A stretch of DNA of 64,000 nucleotides from NCBI RefSeq assembly GCF_030232265.1, contig NZ_JASPJK010000001.1, forward strand, positions 186,001 to 250,000, written 5' to 3'. The stretch is from Corynebacterium sp. MSK041 (GTDB taxonomy: Bacteria > Actinomycetota > Actinomycetes > Mycobacteriales > Mycobacteriaceae). This document shows, in pieces, positions 59,146 through 64,000 of the stretch. Position 1 is the stretch's first letter; the number at the start of each line of letters is the position of its first letter. The notes under the pieces were generated by a model that saw only the letters and a list, made by a program, of their open reading frames with translations, did not search any database and was not told the origin of the DNA. The position numbers were made by a program, and so were the translations under genes.

Positions 59146-62100
59146 ATGGAAAACACAGCCCGCGTGTACCCGAAAGTGGACATGACCGGGGGGTCGCAGA
59201 AGTTCCCTGAAATGGAGCAAATCGTCCTTGATTACTGGAAGCAGGACGATACGTTCCAGGCCAGCCTGAAAAACCGTGAGGGCAAGGAGGAATACGTCTT
59301 CAATGACGGCCCGCCTTTTGCTAACGGTCTGCCGCACTACGGCCACCTTCTGACGGGCTACGTGAAGGACATTGTTCCGCGTTTCCGCACCATGACCGGC
59401 TACCATGTGCCGCGCGTGTTTGGTTGGGACTGCCACGGTCTGCCTGCTGAGCTGGAAGCAGAGAAACAGCTGGGCATCACCGACAAGGCTCAGATCCAGG
59501 ACATGGGGCTGGCCAAGTTCAATGAGTACTGTGCCCAGTCCGTCATGCACTATGCCGGCGAGTGGGAGGACTATGTCACCCGCCAGGCACGTTGGGTTGA
59601 TTTTGAAAACGGCTACAAGACCATGGACATCGAGTACATGGAATCCGTCATGTGGGCGTTCAAGACTCTCTATGACAAGGGGCTGATCTACCAGGGTTTC
59701 CGTGTGCTGCCGTATTCGTGGGCTGAGCACACTCCGTTGTCCAATCAGGAGACGCGTCTGGATGATTCCTATAAGGAACGCCAGGACCCGACGGTGACGG
59801 TGACGTTGCCGCTCACCGGCGCACGTGAGGGCTTCCCGGCGGTAAAGACGTGGGAGAACCACCCGGAGCTCCATACTGCTGAGGCACTCGCTTGGACGAC
59901 GACCCCGTGGACCCTGCCATCCAACCTTGCTCTGGCCGTTGGTCCGGAGATTGAGTACACCTTGCTTCGCGTCACGGACGGTGACTTCGCTGGCCGTAGC
60001 TTCCTCATCGCCACTTCCCTCATCGGGTCCTACGCGAAGGAACTGGGTGAGCATGAGGTTGTGTCCACCTTCCAGGGCAGCGAACTCGAGGGCCTGACCT
60101 ACAAGCCGGTCTTTGACTACTTTGCTGATCAGCCGAACGCGTTCATGGTCCTGGTCGCTGATTACGTGTCTACGGAAGACGGCACCGGTATCGTCCACCA
60201 GGCCCCGGCCTTTGGTGAGGACGACATGATCACGTGCGAAAAGTACGGCATTGACCTGGTCATCCCCGTTGACGCTGATGGCAAATTCACCAGCCTCGTT
60301 CCTGATTACCAGGGCAAGCTCGTCTTCGATGCCAACCGCGACATCATCCGTGATCTGCGCGCAGCTGACCGCGTCCTGCAGGACAAGGTCATTGTTCACT
60401 CCTACCCGCACTCCTGGCGTTCGGGTGAGCCGCTGATCTACATGGCGCTGCCAGCATGGTTTGTCAAGGTTGTGGACATCCGTGACCGCATGGTGGAGCT
60501 CAACCAGACCATCGACTGGATTCCTAGCCACGTGCGTGACGGCCAGTTTGGTAAGTGGCTTGAGGGCGCACGGGATTGGAATATTTCCCGTACCCGTTAC
60601 TGGGGTTCGCCGGTTCCGGCATGGGTGTCTGACAACCCGGAGTACCCGCGCGTAGATGTGTATGGCTCCCTCGATGAGCTGGAGAACGACTTCGGTGTTC
60701 GCCCTGAATCCTTGCACCGCCCGTACATCGATGAGCTGGTGCGCCCGAACCCGGATGATCCGACGGGGCAGTCCATGATGCGCCGCGTACCGGATGTCCT
60801 GGACTGCTGGTTTGAGTCCGGCTCCATGCCGTTTGCGCAGTACCACTACCCGTTTGAGAACGCGGAAGAACATGATGCTCGTCAGCCGGCAGACTTCATC
60901 GTGGAGTACTCCGGCCAAAGCCGTGGTTGGTTCTACGTCCAGCACGTGCTGGCAACCGCCCTGTTTGACCGCGTGGCTTACAAGCAGGTTGTTGCTCACG
61001 GCATAGTGCTGGGCTCGGACGGCCAGAAGATGTCCAAGTCCAAGGGCAATTACCCGAACGTGAATGAGGTCTTTGACCGCGATGGCTCTGATGCGATGCG
61101 CTGGTTCCTCATGTCCAGCCCGATCCTCCGGGGTGGCAACCTCATTGTGACGGAGCAAGGCATCCGTGATGGTGTCCGCCAGGCAATCCTGCCACTGTGG
61201 AATGCGTACTCGTTCCTGCAGCTGTACGCGGACAGGGAGGCGGAGTTCTCCACCGAGTCCACGAATGTGCTTGACCGCTACATCCTGGCCAAGCTGCATG
61301 ACATGGTGGATAACATCAAGAAGGCGCTCGATGCCACGGACATCTCCGGCGCATGCGAGGAGGTTCGACTGTTCGCGGACACCCTGACCAACTGGTACGT
61401 GCGCCGCTCCCGTGATCGTTTCTGGGCTGGCCAGGACGAGCACCCGGAGGCCTTCAACACCTTGTACACGGTGCTGGAGATCCTGTGCCGTGCAACCGCA
61501 CCGCTGTTGCCATTCATCTCTGAGGTGATGTGGCGTGGTCTGACCGGTGGGCGAAGCGTGCACCTGCAGGACTACCCGGAGGCACAGAACATTCCGGCTG
61601 ATGATGCTCTGGTGGCATCCATGGACGCCACCCGCGCGGTGTGCTCCGCAGCATCGTCTGTGCGTAAGTCCAACAAGCTGCGTAACCGTCTTCCGTTGCC
61701 ACAGCTCACGGTTGCTTTGCCGGATGCGGACTCCCTGGAGAACTTCCAGGACGTCATCCGTGATGAGGTCAACGTGAAGAATGTGGAGCTCACCACCGAT
61801 GTGGACGCAGCTGGGTCCTTCGAAGTTGTGGTCAACGCTAAAGTCGCTGGACCAACCCTGGGCAAGGACGTGCAGCGTGCCATCAAGAACGTCAAGGCTG
61901 GCAACTACGTCCGTGAGGGCGACAACGTGGTAGTCGATGGTGACATTGTTCTCACCCCGGAGCTCTACACCGAGCGCCTCGTGGCGGAGAACCCCGATAG
62001 CACCGCCCGCGTGGACGCTGGTGAGGCCGTGGGTCTGGTTGTCCTGGACACCAACGTCACTGAGGAGCTCGAATCCGAGGGTTGGGCAGCGGATGTCATC

Positions 62101-62316
62101 CGTGGCCTGCAGGATGCCCGCAAGCAGGAAGGCCTTGAAGTCTCCGACCGCATCTCCGTGGTCCTGTCCGTTCCGGCGGACAAGGAGCAGTGGGCACGCA
62201 CTCACGCCGATCACATTGCTGCGGAGACCCTGGCCACATCCTTCGAAGTGGTCACCGAACCGGTCGCTGGCCACGACGTGGTCGACGGTGTGACTGCGAG
62301 CGTGCAGAAGAACTAG
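59146..62316 (+). CDS. ileS: Isoleucyl-tRNA synthetase (type 2, eukaryote-like)
   Basis: This 1056-residue class I synthetase charges tRNA-Ile. The HIGH motif is H64-Y-G-H67 in [14 protein letters not shown], the form found in type 2 enzymes (type 1 has PYANGDIHIGH). KMSKS is at 628-632 ([10 protein letters not shown]). The editing domain (about 200-400, [11 protein letters not shown]) and anticodon-binding domain are complete. There is no C-terminal zinc finger. It lies directly under a T-box leader and 4 bp before dinB. Type 2 enzymes are poorly inhibited by mupirocin. Confidence 0.97.
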   Translation: MENTARVYPKVDMTGGSQKFPEMEQIVLDYWKQDDTFQASLKNREGKEEYVFNDGPPFANGLPHYGHLLTGYVKDIVPRFRTMTGYHVPRVFGWDCHGLPAELEAEKQLGITDKAQIQDMGLAKFNEYCAQSVMHYAGEWEDYVTRQARWVDFENGYKTMDIEYMESVMWAFKTLYDKGLIYQGFRVLPYSWAEHTPLSNQETRLDDSYKERQDPTVTVTLPLTGAREGFPAVKTWENHPELHTAEALAWTTTPWTLPSNLALAVGPEIEYTLLRVTDGDFAGRSFLIATSLIGSYAKELGEHEVVSTFQGSELEGLTYKPVFDYFADQPNAFMVLVADYVSTEDGTGIVHQAPAFGEDDMITCEKYGIDLVIPVDADGKFTSLVPDYQGKLVFDANRDIIRDLRAADRVLQDKVIVHSYPHSWRSGEPLIYMALPAWFVKVVDIRDRMVELNQTIDWIPSHVRDGQFGKWLEGARDWNISRTRYWGSPVPAWVSDNPEYPRVDVYGSLDELENDFGVRPESLHRPYIDELVRPNPDDPTGQSMMRRVPDVLDCWFESGSMPFAQYHYPFENAEEHDARQPADFIVEYSGQSRGWFYVQHVLATALFDRVAYKQVVAHGIVLGSDGQKMSKSKGNYPNVNEVFDRDGSDAMRWFLMSSPILRGGNLIVTEQGIRDGVRQAILPLWNAYSFLQLYADREAEFSTESTNVLDRYILAKLHDMVDNIKKALDATDISGACEEVRLFADTLTNWYVRRSRDRFWAGQDEHPEAFNTLYTVLEILCRATAPLLPFISEVMWRGLTGGRSVHLQDYPEAQNIPADDALVASMDATRAVCSAASSVRKSNKLRNRLPLPQLTVALPDADSLENFQDVIRDEVNVKNVELTTDVDAAGSFEVVVNAKVAGPTLGKDVQRAIKNVKAGNYVREGDNVVVDGDIVLTPELYTERLVAENPDSTARVDAGEAVGLVVLDTNVTEELESEGWAADVIRGLQDARKQEGLEVSDRISVVLSVPADKEQWARTHADHIAAETLATSFEVVTEPVAGHDVVDGVTASVQKN

Positions 62317-62320
62317 AGGT

Positions 62321-63697
62321 ATGTCTCGCTGGGTGTTGCACATTGACATGGACGCGTTCTACGCGTCCTGTGAGCAGCTCACCCGGCCGACTCTCAAGGG
62401 CCGCCCCGTGCTCGTCGCTGGTGTGACGGGCAGGGGAGTGGTCGCTGGTGCTTCCTATGAAGCACGCAAATACGGCGCGCGTTCCGCGATGCCCACGTAT
62501 CGGGCGGTGAGATTAGTAGGTTCCAAAGCCGTCCTTGTCGCCCCGCGTCGTGCTGTGTATTCCACGGCGTCGCGCCGGGTGTTTGAGATCATTGCCCGCC
62601 ATGTTGATGTGGTGGAGCAGCTCTCCATCGATGAGGCGTTCATGGAGCCCGCACACCTCCAGGGTGCTGCCCCGGAGGATGTTGAGCAGTGGGCGAATCA
62701 GCTCCGTGAAGCAATCCGGGAGGAAACAGGCCTGCCCAGTTCCATCGGGGCAGGCACGGGCAAGCAGTACGCAAAGATTGCCTCTGGCCTGGCTAAACCG
62801 GACGGTGTCTTTATTATTCCGCGCAGCCGACAGAAGGATATTCTGCATCCACTTCCCGTCAATGAACTGTGGGGCGTTGGCCCCGTCACGGGCGCGAAAC
62901 TCACCAACGCGGGTGTTGAAACCATTGGGGACTTCGCACAACTCACGGAGAAAGAGGTGGATATTGCGCTTGGGGGTGCCGTGGCAAAGCAACTCTGGCA
63001 ACTCGCGCGCGGTACTGATGAACGGCCCGTCGCCCCACGTGCGGAAGCCAAGCAAATCTCCGCGGAGCACACGTATCCGACTGATCTGACCACCACTGCG
63101 GAAGTGGAGGCCGCTATCAGGCGCGCGGCGAGTGAGTCTCATCGTCGATTGCTTATCGACGGTCGCGGCGCCCGCACCGTCACCGTCAAACTCAAACTGA
63201 CTGACTTCCGGATTGAATCCCGTTCTATGACGTTGCCGTATGCGACGGATGATGCAGACACTCTCACCGCAGCCGCTTTCAAAATCGCCCGTTACCCGGA
63301 TGAAGTAGGCCCGATCCGCCTGGTAGGAGTAAGTTTCTCCGGCCTTGAGTCCATCATGCAGGACACTCTTTTCCCGGAACTGGACCAGGAGATCACACCC
63401 CACCAAGTGATCCCGGAAGAAACCGGTGTGTCTGACCTGCCTGATGTAGTCGCGCCCATACCTGAACCGACACAGACAGAACAGACAGAATCGGGTTGGC
63501 GCGCTACCCAAGATGTCATCCACTCGGAGTACGGCCATGGTTGGATCCAGGGCACGGGCCACGGCTTTGTCACCGTGCGCTTTGAAACCCGCGCGACAGG
63601 CCCCGGCAAAGTGGTCAACCTGCGCGTGGACGATCCGGACCTTAAGCCGGGCGACCCGATTGATTCGTTGGCGTGGGACGACTGGTTGGAACGCTAA
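62321..63697 (+). CDS. dinB: DNA polymerase IV (Y family, DinB)
   Basis: This 458-residue translesion polymerase has the catalytic acids D9 and D11 in HIDMDAFYASCEQ and D104-E105 in LSIDEAFME. It also has the Tyr steric gate region, SIGAGTGKQYAKIASGLAKPDG, and the HhH and little-finger domains up to about 360. A C-terminal extension of about 90 residues ends in a small beta-rich segment (HGWIQGTGHGFVTVRFE). It starts 4 bp after ileS and so probably shares its transcript; no LexA-like box was found in front. Its 3' end overlaps the convergent kinase gene by 56 bp. Confidence 0.95.
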   Translation: MSRWVLHIDMDAFYASCEQLTRPTLKGRPVLVAGVTGRGVVAGASYEARKYGARSAMPTYRAVRLVGSKAVLVAPRRAVYSTASRRVFEIIARHVDVVEQLSIDEAFMEPAHLQGAAPEDVEQWANQLREAIREETGLPSSIGAGTGKQYAKIASGLAKPDGVFIIPRSRQKDILHPLPVNELWGVGPVTGAKLTNAGVETIGDFAQLTEKEVDIALGGAVAKQLWQLARGTDERPVAPRAEAKQISAEHTYPTDLTTTAEVEAAIRRAASESHRRLLIDGRGARTVTVKLKLTDFRIESRSMTLPYATDDADTLTAAAFKIARYPDEVGPIRLVGVSFSGLESIMQDTLFPELDQEITPHQVIPEETGVSDLPDVVAPIPEPTQTEQTESGWRATQDVIHSEYGHGWIQGTGHGFVTVRFETRATGPGKVVNLRVDDPDLKPGDPIDSLAWDDWLER

Positions 63698-64000
63698 AAC
63701 GAGCGATCAAACCGCCGTCATTCCGCGGGGCCAGCTCTAGTTTCCCGCCATGTGACGTCGCAATACTGTCCGTCAGCGTGAGCCCCAAACCATGACCAGA
63801 TCCAGTGAAGGGCTCTACAAACGTGGCCACATCCTCCGCCGTCAATACTGACCCGGAACTCTCCACCGTCACGGTGGCCATCCCATCACACACATTCAGC
63901 GCACCCGCGACATACTCCCCGTGCGTGTGCGCATTACGAACCAGGTTGGACACAGCGTGCTGCAACAACACCGGATCACCCGTGACGGTGACTGACTCCG
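63642..64000 (-). CDS. Sensor histidine kinase, C-terminal ATPase part (incomplete at the window edge)
   Basis: The visible 118 codons encode the HATPase_c end of a histidine kinase: N box LLQHAVSNLVRNAHTHG, then DGMATVTVESSGSVL (G1-like, degenerate), and the G2 box GSGHGLGLTLTDSIATSHGG. It ends about 15 residues after the domain. The gene starts beyond the window, so the sensor and His box are not seen. Its stop lies inside the dinB coding region. The G1 DxGxG motif reads VESSGSV, which is unusual. Confidence 0.8.
   Translation of the reverse strand, partial: ESVTVTGDPVLLQHAVSNLVRNAHTHGEYVAGALNVCDGMATVTVESSGSVLTAEDVATFVEPFTGSGHGLGLTLTDSIATSHGGKLELAPRNDGGLIARFSVPTSRPTPTNQSGRPA

Overview
The window looks like chromosomal DNA of a Corynebacterium. 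It is G+C-rich and its genes are tightly packed with many ATGA, GTGA or TAATG junctions. The genus is indicated by a 640-residue LtsA-type amidotransferase, the ctaC-ctaF / ctaE-qcrCAB respiratory supercomplex genes, a PimB'/MptA lipoglycan set, a pknL/Rv2175c-like pair, and a division and cell wall cluster without ftsA that ends in sepF-yggT-divIVA. No insertion sequence, prophage, CRISPR array, rRNA or tRNA was seen. The species was not identified.

Region 1 (1-11.4 kb): the 3' end of a thiolase is followed by a large acyl-CoA oxidase-like flavoprotein (fatty acid beta-oxidation). On the minus strand gcvP-gcvT-gcvH-lipB-lipA form one operon that couples glycine cleavage to the synthesis of its lipoyl cofactor. 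Upstream lies a dihydrolipoyl acyltransferase (E2) gene with three lipoyl domains, another client of LipB/LipA. Region 2 (11.4-19.7 kb): pepA, ilvE, a DUF3043 gene with cobT, a HesB/ErpA-like gene, an S41-type peptidase and ltsA.

Region 3 (19.7-26.6 kb): the terminal respiratory branch. ctaC-ctaF and ctaE-qcrC-qcrA-qcrB encode oxidase subunits II, IV and III and the cytochrome bcc complex. Region 4 (26.6-39.5 kb): two NlpC/P60 hydrolases, the first behind a c-di-AMP (ydaO-type) riboswitch and near a GlxR-like site; then pimB', a ROK glucokinase, an acyltransferase, an Rv2179c-like exoribonuclease and class II aroG; then pknL (here without extracellular PASTA domains), an Rv2175c-like DNA-binding protein, mptA, idsA and several small genes.

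Region 5 (39.5-59 kb): mraZ-rsmH-ftsL-ftsI-murE-murF-mraY-murD-ftsW-murG-murC-ftsQ-ftsZ-pgeF-yggS-sepF-yggT, then divIVA from its own promoter. Upstream of mraZ are two clusters of GTGGG repeats that look like MraZ boxes. A long hairpin between mraZ and rsmH fits the actinobacterial mraW RNA element. Region 6 (59-64 kb): an ileS T-box leader, a type-2 isoleucyl-tRNA synthetase, DNA polymerase IV, and the 3' end of a convergent histidine kinase gene.

The regulatory non-coding DNA is the richest part of the window: a riboswitch, a T-box, an mraW-type RNA, MraZ boxes, two perfect TGTGA-N6-TCACA sites, several unexplained palindromes, a helically phased decamer array before ctaC, and several leaderless promoters. 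Three convergent gene pairs overlap at their 3' ends.
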